DNA of 64,000 bases from Patescibacteria group bacterium. Lineage in GTDB: Bacteria > Patescibacteriota > Gracilibacteria > Peribacterales > Peribacteraceae. The DNA is taken from positions 186,001-250,000 of the forward strand of contig JALQTW010000002.1 in the NCBI GenBank assembly GCA_023263945.1. The letters run 5' to 3'. The notes under the pieces were generated by a model, which had not been told where the DNA came from, searched no databases, and saw nothing but the letters and a program-made list of their open reading frames with translations. This document shows, in pieces, positions 17,079-24,946 of the stretch. A program made the translations under genes and the position numbers. The stretch's first letter is position 1; every line of letters begins with the position of its first letter.

Positions 17079-17390
17079 TTATTTCTTCTTTGTCTTCTTC
17101 GGCGCTGGTTTGCTTGAAGAATCTTCGGCTGAGAGAGGTTCGGGATGAAGAAGGGATTGAACCTCCATAAGTAATTTTAATGTAATACGTCTTCGAGAGG
17201 CCTCAGATTTACCAGACATTTCTGCGACTTTTTGATCAATCCTATCAATTACAGCATGCAACAATTCACCTATCTGAAGGCGTACCTCATCGAGCCTCTC
17301 TTCAATTTGTTCATCAGTTCCATTGGGATCTATCTCCAGTTCGAAAAGTACTGTGCTAAAAGGGGCCGACTCAAATTTTTTCGCAGACAT
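17079..17390 (-). CDS. Small hypothetical protein with lysine-rich tail
   Basis: 103 residues when started at MSAKKFESAPF. A longer frame to 17561 would run through tRNA-Leu and is rejected. The body is helical and charged (NGTDEQIEERLDEVRLQIGE); the tail is SSSKPAPKKTKKK, typical of nucleic-acid-binding extensions. A -10 TATCCT on the minus strand ends 11 nt before the start. Not recognised; convergent with the VOC gene with a 1-nt gap. Confidence 0.6.
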   Translation of the reverse strand: MSAKKFESAPFSTVLFELEIDPNGTDEQIEERLDEVRLQIGELLHAVIDRIDQKVAEMSGKSEASRRRITLKLLMEVQSLLHPEPLSAEDSSSKPAPKKTKKK

Positions 17391-17431
17391 AAAAGGAAAG
17401 AAGGATACTGGTCTCTTAAGAAGGAAACAAG

Positions 17432-17518
17432 TGGTGCCGACGGAGAGACTCGAACTCTCACATCCGTGAGGATACACGCTCCTGAAGCGTGCGCGTCTAC
17501 CAATTCCGCCACGTCGGC
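17432..17518 (-). tRNA. tRNA-Leu(CAG)
   Basis: On the minus strand GCCGACG (acceptor) pairs with CGTCGGC, and the CCA end is encoded. The anticodon stem-loop CACGC-TTCAGGA-GCGTG gives anticodon CAG. A long variable arm and GTTCGAGTC T-loop fit class II tRNA-Leu. No duplicated end is visible near this tRNA. Confidence 0.95.
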
Positions 17519-17584
17519 AAGCAGATGCACTGTACTGAAAATTCCCATTTGGAGAAAGCACAAGAGCCTGAAAGAATAAGGGGC

Positions 17585-18139
17585 ATGATTCTCATCAAAC
17601 GATCAATTCCTCTGGGTGCGATATCCTTCTTTCTCTTCATCACCATCCTCCACTTCATGGGTCGCATTCCATGGTACGAAGGAGGCATTGGGCTTTGGAC
17701 GTGGAGCCCTGCTTCCCCTCAGACATCGCAACTTGTGGGAGATCCCTATTCGTTTTCTCACATTCTTCACGGCGTCATCTTCTTCTGGTTCCTCTTCCTC
17801 TTTCGAAAGAAGCTCCCGATCGATGTGCGGTTTTTGAGTGCCATGGTCATCGAAATTGCATGGGAAATTTGGGAGAACACTCCCTTCATTATCAACCGTT
17901 ACCGCACCGCAACCATTTCGCTCGATTACTACGGCGATAGCATTCTGAATTCCGTTGGAGACTTAGCATTCTGTATGCTCGGTTTTTGGTTTGCATCACG
18001 GGTTTCGTGGAAATGGTCCATCGCACTCATTCTCGCAATCGAGCTTGTCATGCTCGCAACCATTCGTGATAACCTCACGTTGAATATTCTCATGTTGGTG
18101 TATCCATTAGACGCGGTGAGGGTGTGGCAGGGGGGATGA
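17585..18139 (+). CDS. DUF2585/UPF0314 family membrane protein
   Basis: 184 residues from MILIKRSIPLGAISFF. An upstream start would run into the tRNA and is rejected. Family blocks are clear: MGRIPWYEGGIGLWTWSP, SHILHGVIFFWFLF, EIAWEIWENTPFIINRYR, SLDYYGDSILNSVGDL, and IRDNLTLNILMLVYPLDAV near the end. Four to five membrane spans. Function is unknown for the family, which is mostly known from Alphaproteobacteria, so its presence here may reflect transfer. Confidence 0.85.
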   Translation: MILIKRSIPLGAISFFLFITILHFMGRIPWYEGGIGLWTWSPASPQTSQLVGDPYSFSHILHGVIFFWFLFLFRKKLPIDVRFLSAMVIEIAWEIWENTPFIINRYRTATISLDYYGDSILNSVGDLAFCMLGFWFASRVSWKWSIALILAIELVMLATIRDNLTLNILMLVYPLDAVRVWQGG

Positions 18140-18178
18140 TGCGAAAAGGCCAATGCCAGAGCATGGCAGAGCATAGGC

Positions 18179-19213
18179 ATGCACAACAATCACATCTTGC
18201 TTGCATTCCCAAATAACAGAGAAGAAAATGCTGCCAATTTTTACATGAGGGCTAAACTTCCTACAGAGGCAACAATCCTACCACTCTGTGAGACAGTCAA
18301 CTCCGGAAAAATTGTTTTTATTGCAAGCAACTTGAGAAACGCTGTGCATAGCCAGGTTGAAAGTTGTATACGAACTCCTGCAACCAGAGATCAAAATTCT
18401 CAAAGCGAAATCCTTTCTAAGGACCACAGTGAATTGTGGAGAATCTACAAACAAAATCCTCATAATATAGAAACAAGAAACGCCCTCATAGAAGCGTATC
18501 TGCCTCTTGTGAGAGTACACGCATTGAGGTTGCACTCCCGTCTGCCAAAATGTATTGATATTGATGACATGATCTCTGCGGGAGTATTCGGACTTATGGA
18601 TGCTATTTCTGCATTCGACATAAATCAAGATGTGACGTTTGAGGTATATTGCGTGCGTCGCATTCGTGGAGCCATGCTCGACGAATTACGAAAGACGGAT
18701 ACCCTTCCCCGTTTGATGCGTGCAAAAGCATCCAGGTTGAATACTATCCGTGAAACCCTTTTACAAAAACTTGGACACCCCGCCACTCTCGATGAATTGG
18801 CAGCATCCTTCGATGTGGATTCTTCTACCATGGAGCGCATGATCATCGATACAACACCAAGAAAAGCCATCAGCCTTAGTACATGGTTGTATGAAACAGA
18901 AAGTATGAAAGGTGTTCGGGAAGTGGATCTCATAGCCGACAAAAAATCACACGAACCTTCGGAAGGGATATCTCTACTGGAAACTCTTCGAGCGCTCCTT
19001 CGCGGTCTCAATGACACGGAAAGGATCATTATCATCTGTTATTACTTTTTGGAGATGACAATGGAAGCGACAGGAGAGCATGTTGACCTTTCTCTAGCTC
19101 GTATCTCACAACTCCATCGTAAAATCCTCCGTCGACTTGAAGATTCTATGGAATGGCATGCAAATCACTGCAGAGACACAGAGAAGTCTCATATCTTTCA
19201 GGAACGCGTGTAA
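18179..19213 (+). CDS. Sigma-70 family factor, FliA/WhiG-like
   Basis: 344 residues. Region 2 (about 95-185) has ARNALIEAYLPLVRV-like sequence, DIDDMISAGVFGLMDAIS and VRRIRGAMLDELRKTD, the FliA hallmark. Region 3 (about 185-250) includes LGHPATLDELAASF. Region 4 (about 270-330) has LNDTERIIIICYYF and LSLARISQLHRKILRRLED. The N-terminal about 85 residues are an extension with no recognised domain, and the start is uncertain (MRAKLP at 18245 is an alternative). No flagellar genes are visible, so it probably directs another regulon such as surface or pilus genes. Confidence 0.88.
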   Translation: MHNNHILLAFPNNREENAANFYMRAKLPTEATILPLCETVNSGKIVFIASNLRNAVHSQVESCIRTPATRDQNSQSEILSKDHSELWRIYKQNPHNIETRNALIEAYLPLVRVHALRLHSRLPKCIDIDDMISAGVFGLMDAISAFDINQDVTFEVYCVRRIRGAMLDELRKTDTLPRLMRAKASRLNTIRETLLQKLGHPATLDELAASFDVDSSTMERMIIDTTPRKAISLSTWLYETESMKGVREVDLIADKKSHEPSEGISLLETLRALLRGLNDTERIIIICYYFLEMTMEATGEHVDLSLARISQLHRKILRRLEDSMEWHANHCRDTEKSHIFQERV

Positions 19214-19216
19214 GAA

Positions 19217-19579
19217 TCACCTCTCTGCAACAAACCTCATCGAAAGAGAATTCACACAATGTCGTGTGTTTTCCTCTGTAAGATGTTCCCCGGTAAACAC
19301 ATGGCCAAGGTGCCCATCGCAGTTCGCACATTGAATCTCCGTGCGAAATCCATCGACATCCGGTAGTTTCTTCACAGCACCCGGAATTTCCTGATCAAAA
19401 CTGGGCCAGCCGCACCCGGAATGGAATTTATCATCCGAGCGATAGAGCTCTGCATTGCAGCGCTTGCAGATGTACGTCCCCTTCTCGAAATAATTATCAT
19501 ACTCACCCGAAAACGGTGCCTCTGTTCCTTTGTGCTGGATGATATCTGTCTCTTCGGCCGTTAATTCGTTGAATTGCAT
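19217..19579 (-). CDS. msrB: Peptide methionine (R)-S-oxide reductase
   Basis: 120 residues. MsrB reduces methionine-R-sulfoxide in proteins. Two CxxC pairs (CKRC, CANC) bind structural zinc. HSGCGWPSF and GHVFTG are conserved, and [11 protein letters not shown] contains the catalytic cysteine. Length is typical of a single-domain MsrB. The stop lies 3 nt from the convergent sigma factor's stop. No msrA is seen in the window. Confidence 0.96.
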   Translation of the reverse strand: MQFNELTAEETDIIQHKGTEAPFSGEYDNYFEKGTYICKRCNAELYRSDDKFHSGCGWPSFDQEIPGAVKKLPDVDGFRTEIQCANCDGHLGHVFTGEHLTEENTRHCVNSLSMRFVAER

Positions 19580-19623
19580 GGATGTATTGTCTTCTTGGCT
19601 TCCAAATGAGCAAGGAGGAGGAC

Positions 19624-19651
19624 TTGACAGAGATATTTTCTTGAGTAGAAT
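19624..19651 (+). promoter_or_regulatory. Sigma-70-type promoter TTGACA-16-TAGAAT
   Basis: -35 TTGACA at 19624-19629 and -10 TAGAAT at 19646-19651, spacing 16. It lies 25 nt upstream of the ATG at 19677, giving a leader of about 18 nt. Confidence 0.6.
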
Positions 19652-19676
19652 GGTTTGGCCTTCTTTCCATTTTTCT

Positions 19677-19997
19677 ATGTCAAAAGATCAATTTCCGCTT
19701 CACGCTCTGTATATCCTTGATGCAAAGCAAGACGCTGCAGAAGCAGTACTGAATGCAGATTCAGCACTCAAGAGAACTTCTCTTCGTCTTCATGTTCATG
19801 AAGGAATGGTAGAAGTACGTGCCTCGACTTATTATGCACTTTCTCTCGCGCAAAGTGCTCTCAAGCGCCTTGGCGCGCGTGATCTACAACATCTCCCACA
19901 AGAAGACGAGACTACGCTGGAGCCGGTGACAAATGTTCTGGATACGAATGCCTTAGGAGATGAAGATCCTGATGCTTTGACAGCAGTCGCTGAGTAA
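19677..19997 (+). CDS. Hypothetical protein (106 aa)
   Basis: Starts [18 protein letters not shown]. The body is helical and alanine-rich ([37 protein letters not shown]), the tail acidic ([15 protein letters not shown]). No family recognised. A good sigma-70-type promoter lies 25 nt upstream, which supports it as a real gene. Possibly co-transcribed with the next frame. Confidence 0.6.
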   Translation: MSKDQFPLHALYILDAKQDAAEAVLNADSALKRTSLRLHVHEGMVEVRASTYYALSLAQSALKRLGARDLQHLPQEDETTLEPVTNVLDTNALGDEDPDALTAVAE

Positions 19998-20038
19998 TTT
20001 CTCTTGATGTGCACACATTGTGGAGTACGCTCCCACCA

Positions 20039-20626
20039 ATGTTGGAGCGTCTTCATGGAAGTCGTTTCGAACTCCCCTCTTCCGGAGTTGGTTCCATCGT
20101 CCGTCGATTCCATGTACTTGTCCGAGGATCCCTTGCTGCATGTGTTCTCACAATGCCATCGTTGAGTTTCCATACCCCATCTTGTCAGGTTGTTCAGGAA
20201 GAACAACGCAGGATGGACCGCATGGAGCAACTTCTGGAAGAAACCATCAATCGTCTCTTTGACGGCGTGACTGCTCAAGAAGTGATGCACGTGTTCACAC
20301 TGGGACCGTCCGATTTTAAGAAAGTTTACCCTGCACGATATGAAGTGTCCGTCATTCTTGCCGAAGCGCTCGCCTTACAGCCAGATCGTTTCGATGAAAC
20401 ATACAACAAGTTCATCAAGACCCTTTGCAGGAATGCGCAAGCGCAGAATGTTCCTCTTGATGAGCGAACCATCGGTTTCCTGTTCACACGAGAAAGTGTG
20501 AAAGAGGAACTCGCCCTTCTCTTGCAACATAACAGGAAGCAAAAAAACAGAATCGATGCACTGCACTATGTACGACAGCATCTGCAAGAACCAGAGGCAC
20601 AACTTGCACTGCGCGGAACCCCTTGA
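20039..20626 (+). CDS. Hypothetical protein upstream of groES
   Basis: 195 residues from the ATG at 20039. TTGATG (20004-20009) and TACGCT (20026-20031) form a plausible promoter 7 nt before it. The confident coding part begins around QEEQRRMDRMEQLLEE (an ATG at 20213 is the alternative start) and is helical: DFKKVYPARYEVSVILAEA, FIKTLCRNAQAQNVPLDE. No family recognised. Its last codons overlap the groES -35 region. Confidence 0.55.
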   Translation: MLERLHGSRFELPSSGVGSIVRRFHVLVRGSLAACVLTMPSLSFHTPSCQVVQEEQRRMDRMEQLLEETINRLFDGVTAQEVMHVFTLGPSDFKKVYPARYEVSVILAEALALQPDRFDETYNKFIKTLCRNAQAQNVPLDERTIGFLFTRESVKEELALLLQHNRKQKNRIDALHYVRQHLQEPEAQLALRGTP

Positions 20627-20663
20627 CTACCTCCGTCTAGCACTCTACACTCTGGACTGCTAA
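20623..20663 (+). promoter_or_regulatory. groES promoter with degenerate CIRCE operator
   Basis: -35 TTGACT (20623-20628), 17-nt spacer, -10 TACACT (20646-20651). Overlapping the -10 is CTAGCACTC-N9-GACTGCTAA (20637-20663). This differs from the HrcA operator CIRCE (TTAGCACTC-N9-GAGTGCTAA) at one base in each arm. HrcA repression of groESL is therefore likely; no hrcA gene is in this window. Confidence 0.8.
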
Positions 20664-20709
20664 ATCGTCCTGCGATTGCCCGGACGAGATTTTTCTTCCC
20701 CACACTTGT

Positions 20710-21045
20710 ATGTCCGATGTGAAAGTTCCCCAGCTTGCCGTGAAGATTGAACCGCTTGGTGATCGTGTTGTGGTGATGCCCTTGGAAAAAGAACAGGTCA
20801 CGGCGTCCGGCATTGTGATCCCCGATACTGCTAATAAAGAGAAACCACAGGAAGGTATGGTGATTGCCCTTGGAACAGGTGGGATTGGTGAAGACAAAGT
20901 AAATCCCAAAGACTTTCTGAAAGTGGGCGATAAAGTTCTCTTTGGAAAGTACAGCGGTGATGAGGTGAAGATGAAGACGAAGGACGGCAAAGAAATTGAA
21001 GTGAAGATTCTTCATCTGGATTCAGTTCTTGGTAAAGTTGCTTGA
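20710..21045 (+). CDS. groES: Co-chaperonin GroES
   Basis: 111 residues. GroES forms the heptameric lid of the GroEL chamber. After about 10 extra N-terminal residues the family starts with [32 protein letters not shown] contains the mobile-loop region, and [16 protein letters not shown] is the conserved core. It is slightly longer than the usual 95 residues. Preceded by a sigma-70 promoter with a CIRCE-like operator; groEL follows after 78 nt. Confidence 0.97.
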   Translation: MSDVKVPQLAVKIEPLGDRVVVMPLEKEQVTASGIVIPDTANKEKPQEGMVIALGTGGIGEDKVNPKDFLKVGDKVLFGKYSGDEVKMKTKDGKEIEVKILHLDSVLGKVA

Positions 21046-21059
21046 TATCAATCTGGACG

Positions 21060-21087
21060 TTAGCTGCCGAATTAATTCGGCAGCTAA
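21060..21087. repeat. 28-bp perfect palindrome between groES and groEL
   Basis: TTAGCTGCCGAATT is followed directly by its reverse complement. In the mRNA it would make a strong hairpin with a minimal loop and no U-tract, so it may protect or process the groESL message rather than end it. Confidence 0.7.
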
Positions 21088-21123
21088 CCCCATCCCTTCC
21101 TGATTTTTTCCCCTCTCTCTTCT

Positions 21124-22749
21124 ATGGCCAAACAAATGCTCTTCGGAACCGACGCTCGTGAAAAAGTCCTCAAAGGCGTCACCAAACTTGCTGCTGCCGT
21201 TCGCGCGACCATGGGTCCCAACGGACGCAACGTGGTCATCGAACGAAAGTACGGTGCACCGATGGTGACGAAAGACGGTGTGTCTGTTGCGAAAGAAGTA
21301 GAGCTGGAAGACACGTTTGAGAACATGGGAGCACAGCTTGTGAAGGAAGCTGCTACGAAGACGAACGATGCTGCGGGAGACGGAACAACCACCGCGACGG
21401 TTCTTGCTCACGCGATGATGGAAGAAGGGATGAAGCACATTTCAACGGGATCGAACGCTATTTCCATTAAGCGCGGCATTGATAAAGCTGTCAGCGCTGT
21501 CACAACACATCTGGAAAAAATGAAAAAAGATGTGAAGCGCAAAGAGGAATATGCAGCCGTCGCGACGATTTCTGCACAAGACAGCGAGATTGGCACAGCC
21601 ATTGCCGAAGTGATTGAAGAAGTGGGCAAAGACGGTGTTGTGACGGTGGAAGCTGGTCAAACACTGGGACTGGAGAAAGAGTATGTGGAAGGCATGCAGT
21701 TTGATAATGGCTTCATTTCTGCGTACTTCGTTACAGATCCTGCTCGCATGGAAGCTGTCTTCGAGCGTGCACATATTCTCATTACGGATAAAAAGATCAG
21801 CTCCATCCAGGAGATTCTCCCCCTTCTCGAATCGCTCGCATCGAAAGGACGAAAAGAAATTGTCATCATTGCCGAAAACATCGAAGGTGAAGCTCTCACA
21901 ACACTCGTTCTCAACAAACTTCGTGGAACATTCTCCGCACTAGCTGTAAAAGCTCCTGCCTTTGGAGATCGTCGAAAAGAAATCCTCAAAGACATTGCCG
22001 TTCTCACAGGAGGTCGCGTGATTTCCGAGGAAGTGGGACTCAAATTGGAGAATGCAACGATTGACGATCTTGGTACCGCACGCAAAGTGGTTGCCACAAA
22101 GGATAACACCCTCATTGTGGATGGCGGTGGGAACAAGAAAGAAATCGAGGCACGCCTGAATGAAATCAAAGCAGCCGTCGAAACGACGAAGAGCGACTTC
22201 GACCGCGAGAAACTGCAGGAAAGACTCGCAAAGATGAGTGGTGGCGTTGCTGTCATCAAAGTGGGTGCTGCAACGGAAGTAGAACAGAAGGAAAAGCAAC
22301 ACCGTGTGGAAGATGCACTCTCCGCAACGCGTGCTGCTGCCGAGGAAGGAATCGTCCCAGGAGGAGGCACAGCCTACATCCGCTGTCTGGATGCACTCGA
22401 GAAAGTGAAAGTAGACAACGATGATGAGCAGATTGGTGTCGATATCGTGAAAGGTGCTCTCGTTGCTCCAACAGCAGCCATTGCGAACAATGCAGGTCTG
22501 GAAGGGAAAGTCGTCGTAGACAAAGTGAAGAATGACTACAAAGGCGATACGGGCTTCAATGTTGCAACAGAGAAATATGAAGACCTCGTGAAGGCGATGG
22601 TGATTGATCCCAAGAAGGTCACGCGCTCTGCACTGGAGAATGCTGCATCGGTCGCCTCAATGTTCTTAACTCTCGAAGTCGCCATCACAGAGATTCCGAA
22701 GAAAGAAGAACCGATGCCGGGTGGAGGCGGAATGGAGGGGATGATGTAA
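21124..22749 (+). CDS. groEL: Chaperonin GroEL
   Basis: 541 residues, full length. Tetradecameric chaperonin that folds proteins with GroES and [18 protein letters not shown], the ATP loop [17 protein letters not shown], the intermediate domain around [14 protein letters not shown], and the terminal GGGGMEGMM tail (GGM repeat) are all present. The first motif [17 protein letters not shown] is standard. It is the second gene of groESL, 78 nt after groES, with a perfect palindrome in the gap. The gene directly downstream starts 1 nt after the stop but is compositionally foreign. Confidence 0.98.
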   Translation: MAKQMLFGTDAREKVLKGVTKLAAAVRATMGPNGRNVVIERKYGAPMVTKDGVSVAKEVELEDTFENMGAQLVKEAATKTNDAAGDGTTTATVLAHAMMEEGMKHISTGSNAISIKRGIDKAVSAVTTHLEKMKKDVKRKEEYAAVATISAQDSEIGTAIAEVIEEVGKDGVVTVEAGQTLGLEKEYVEGMQFDNGFISAYFVTDPARMEAVFERAHILITDKKISSIQEILPLLESLASKGRKEIVIIAENIEGEALTTLVLNKLRGTFSALAVKAPAFGDRRKEILKDIAVLTGGRVISEEVGLKLENATIDDLGTARKVVATKDNTLIVDGGGNKKEIEARLNEIKAAVETTKSDFDREKLQERLAKMSGGVAVIKVGAATEVEQKEKQHRVEDALSATRAAAEEGIVPGGGTAYIRCLDALEKVKVDNDDEQIGVDIVKGALVAPTAAIANNAGLEGKVVVDKVKNDYKGDTGFNVATEKYEDLVKAMVIDPKKVTRSALENAASVASMFLTLEVAITEIPKKEEPMPGGGGMEGMM

Positions 22750-22750
22750 T

Positions 22751-23461
22751 ATGAAAAATAAGCGAGAATCAAAGGGTCATCTACTGGATAATACATGGCG
22801 ATCCTTTTCTCAAAAAGGAAAAGAGCTCCTTATTTGGTCGTTGGTATATTTTTCAGGAGTTTTACTTGCCGAATATTTCGGCTTCATTGAAGGAATACTT
22901 ATGTGGCTAGCAATAATAATTGCATTCTTTCTTATTTTCATAGTTATCAAAAATTGGCCAACTATAGAGAAAGATAAGGCAACTATGAGTATTAATCTTC
23001 TAGCGGCTATTTCAGCTTTTTTAGCCATATTTCTTGCTATCGCAAATGATTCAAGAACAAATAAATGCTCCTTAATGATTGAAAGAGCTGATCAAGTATT
23101 AGAGCTAGCAAATAGAACATCATTTCTATTATTAAATGAGCTCGAATTGCCTTACATTAATTATGATACAAAAGGGGGTGCTGTTGAACCACTTCTTCAA
23201 TCAGATATTTACGATAGATATTCTGAATATAAAGAGAAAATTGATCTATTAAATATTAAATTTGCAATTTTGTCCGCTCAAGCAAAATCAAAGGATCAAG
23301 TCCCTCTAAATAATCTCTTTGATGCGAATAATAGATTTCTTCTAAATTTTGAAGAAGAAAAAAATCCTACTTATCATGATCTTTGGAGAAAGGCGAATAA
23401 TGAACGTACTAATTTTATTCAAGCAATTCAACAACTTCTGGTAAATGCAAAATGCGCATAA
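22751..23461 (+). CDS. AT-rich membrane protein of unknown function
   Basis: 236 residues, not recognised. Three membrane spans near the N-terminus (LLIWSLVYFSGVLLAEYF, LMWLAIIIAFFLIFIVI, LLAAISAFLAIFLAIA) and a soluble helical C-terminal part (about 105-236) with ERADQVLELANRTSFLL. Codon use is strikingly AT-rich (ATT, AAA, AAT, TTA), unlike groEL just upstream, so it is probably a recent acquisition. It starts one base after the groEL stop and may be co-transcribed with it. Topology resembles small membrane-sensor proteins of phage-defence or signalling loci, but no effector motif is visible. Confidence 0.7.
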   Translation: MKNKRESKGHLLDNTWRSFSQKGKELLIWSLVYFSGVLLAEYFGFIEGILMWLAIIIAFFLIFIVIKNWPTIEKDKATMSINLLAAISAFLAIFLAIANDSRTNKCSLMIERADQVLELANRTSFLLLNELELPYINYDTKGGAVEPLLQSDIYDRYSEYKEKIDLLNIKFAILSAQAKSKDQVPLNNLFDANNRFLLNFEEEKNPTYHDLWRKANNERTNFIQAIQQLLVNAKCA

Positions 23462-23468
23462 TATTGTA

Positions 23469-23498
23469 TTGACATCGTCATGACATTTGCACTATACT
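23469..23498 (+). promoter_or_regulatory. Promoter TTGACA-18-TATACT
   Basis: -35 TTGACA (23469-23474) and -10 TATACT (23493-23498). The -10 ends 8 nt before the antitoxin ATG, so the transcript is predicted to be leaderless. An ATCGTCATGACAT near-palindrome lies between the boxes and could be an autoregulatory operator. Confidence 0.65.
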
Positions 23499-23506
23499 GA
23501 TTGCAT

Positions 23507-23704
23507 ATGGCTCATATTCAAGTTCGCATAGACGAAAAGACCAAGAAAGAGGCAATGAAATTGTTTGATGAAATGGGACTAGATGTAAGCAAGGCAGTTA
23601 ACCTTTATCTTGCGGAGGTTATTCGTACAGAATCGATCCCTTTTAAAATTCAGACAAAGAAGGCCTGGGAGAGATCTCAAACGAAAAGGAAACGTAAAAA
23701 ATAA
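23507..23704 (+). CDS. RelB/DinJ-type antitoxin, apparently without toxin
   Basis: 65 residues. MAHIQVRIDEKTKKEAMKLF starts a ribbon-helix-helix domain, continued by EMGLDVSKAVNLYLAEVI and the short basic tail KAWERSQTKRKRKK. This is the RelB/DinJ pattern; such proteins dimerise on operator DNA and neutralise a RelE/YafQ toxin. No toxin gene follows: the next 90 nt hold a hairpin and then a peroxiredoxin gene. The normal toxin-binding C-terminus looks shortened. Possibly a solitary regulator or a relic. Confidence 0.78.
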   Translation: MAHIQVRIDEKTKKEAMKLFDEMGLDVSKAVNLYLAEVIRTESIPFKIQTKKAWERSQTKRKRKK

Positions 23705-23708
23705 GACC

Positions 23709-23724
23709 GCGGGAAGCATCCCGC
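23709..23724 (+). repeat. GC-rich hairpin GCGGGA-AGCA-TCCCGC
   Basis: Perfect 6-bp stem directly after the antitoxin stop, followed by CTCTGTCG and no U-tract. A very similar hairpin follows purF (38228-38244), also trailed by CTCTCG, so they belong to one dispersed family. Confidence 0.6.
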
Positions 23725-23738
23725 TCTGTCGTGATAGA

Positions 23739-23779
23739 GGTCTTTCAAATTTCGTATTTCGTGCTTCGTATTTTTTCCC
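23739..23779. repeat. TTCGTA-word repeat
   Basis: TTTCAAATTTCG, TATTTCGTGC and TTCGTATTTTTT reiterate TTTCGTA-like words just before the peroxiredoxin promoter. Confidence 0.5.
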
Positions 23780-23794
23780 TACACTCCCTCCGCT

Positions 23795-24277
23795 ATGACC
23801 GCAACCGTCTATACCATCTCCGACAATATTCCCATCAATTTACGTGAAGTGAAGGGCGTCACAGTTCTCGTTACGGTTCCTGCTGCATTTTCCGGAACAT
23901 GCACCAATATCTGCGTACCTGCCATTTCCGACAACGCTGCCCGTATAAAAGAGGCGGGTGCGGATCTCATCTTGATTGTGAGCGAAGACCAGCCCCATGC
24001 CATTAAGAAGTGGGTCGAGCATGCCAGGTGGAACATTGAGAAGATTGCATTCGCTTCGGACTTTGGAAAATTCGAAGTGAAGGAACTTGTAGGAAAGCTT
24101 TCCGATGAAGACGGCAAGAAAAGTCTGCCTCCAACACTTGGAGAACTTCTGCGCCGCAGTTACAGCATTCTGAAAGACGGTGAAGTTGTGTGGCAGTTTA
24201 AAGAGCCTGATAGTGCGAAGTACACGCTGGATATGGAGACCCTGATAAAAGAGTTAGAGAAAGTAAAAGGAAAATGA
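23795..24277 (+). CDS. Peroxiredoxin (Prx5/AhpE-like)
   Basis: 160 residues. Thiol peroxidase that reduces peroxides through an active cysteine. VPAAFSGTCTNICVPA matches the Prx5 active-site loop (P-x-AF-x(3)-C); the first cysteine would be peroxidatic, the second a candidate resolving residue. KEAGADLILIVSEDQPHAIK and FASDFGKFEVKELVG follow the thioredoxin fold. A -10 TACACT (23780-23785) ends 9 nt before the ATG. Confidence 0.85.
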   Translation: MTATVYTISDNIPINLREVKGVTVLVTVPAAFSGTCTNICVPAISDNAARIKEAGADLILIVSEDQPHAIKKWVEHARWNIEKIAFASDFGKFEVKELVGKLSDEDGKKSLPPTLGELLRRSYSILKDGEVVWQFKEPDSAKYTLDMETLIKELEKVKGK

Positions 24278-24358
24278 TAAGAAGAATGAGGAATTATGAA
24301 TTGAGAATTGTGAGGTGTATTTTATTCCCAATTCAAAATTCTTAATTCTCAATTCTCC
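24278..24358. repeat. Inverted repeat of AATTGAGAATT words
   Basis: Left arm GAATTATGAATTGAGAATTG, right arm CAATTCAAAATTCTTAATTC followed by TCAATTCTCC. The arms are complementary and built from AATTGA/AATTCT words, with a short T-rich loop. It fills the gap between the peroxiredoxin and tmk genes. Confidence 0.6.
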
Positions 24359-24361
24359 CCT

Positions 24362-24946
24362 ATGCCTCCTCGCTTCATTGTCTTAGAGGGTCCCGACGGC
24401 GCCGGAACAACACTTCATGCAAAACTTCTTGCAGAGAGACTCACAAGTGATGGTCATGATGTGGTGCTGACCGCGGAGCCGACTGATGGACCGATTGGAT
24501 CCTCCGTGCGCACACGACTCAAGAGTGATGAAACAATCGATCCACTAGAACTTCAGACACTCTTTTCAGAGGATCGTGCATGGCACGTTCAGAACGTCAT
24601 TCAACCTGCGCTCGATGTGGGGAAAATCGTGATTTCGGATCGTTACATCGCCTCTACATTAATCTACGGTGAGGCGCTTGGCGTGCCTTTAGAGACGCTA
24701 CAAAATATGAACAATAATTTTATTCAACCTGGTCTCGAGTTTGTTCTTCTTCCGCCCTATGAAGTCTGCCGCGAGCGTGTGATGCGACGGGAGTCGATGG
24801 ATAAACTGGAAGGCGATGCACTCCAGAGGAAAGTGTACGAAGGATATGAACGGTACGTAGAAAAAAATCCGCATGTGAAGAAGATTGATACAAGTGGGGA
24901 GAAAGATGAATGCGCAACAAAGATTTTATCGCATGTGCGAACGTAA
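24362..24946 (+). CDS. tmk: Thymidylate kinase with atypical P-loop
   Basis: 194 residues. Phosphorylates dTMP to dTDP with ATP. FIVLEGPDGAGTTLHAKLL is the N-terminal P-loop region, DRYIASTLIYG the DR(Y/H) motif, and RVMRRESMDKLEGDALQR the LID region. The P-loop reads GPDGAGTT: the Walker A lysine expected before the Ser/Thr is threonine. Everything else looks intact, so either catalysis tolerates the change or this is a lineage trait. The 3' end overlaps the convergent coiled-coil gene by 21 nt. Confidence 0.9.
   Translation: MPPRFIVLEGPDGAGTTLHAKLLAERLTSDGHDVVLTAEPTDGPIGSSVRTRLKSDETIDPLELQTLFSEDRAWHVQNVIQPALDVGKIVISDRYIASTLIYGEALGVPLETLQNMNNNFIQPGLEFVLLPPYEVCRERVMRRESMDKLEGDALQRKVYEGYERYVEKNPHVKKIDTSGEKDECATKILSHVRT

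Noticed and set aside
17391..17561. N-terminal extension of the 103-aa gene through tRNA-Leu(CAG)
   Set aside because: The extension would read across an intact tRNA gene; the start after the tRNA is more plausible.
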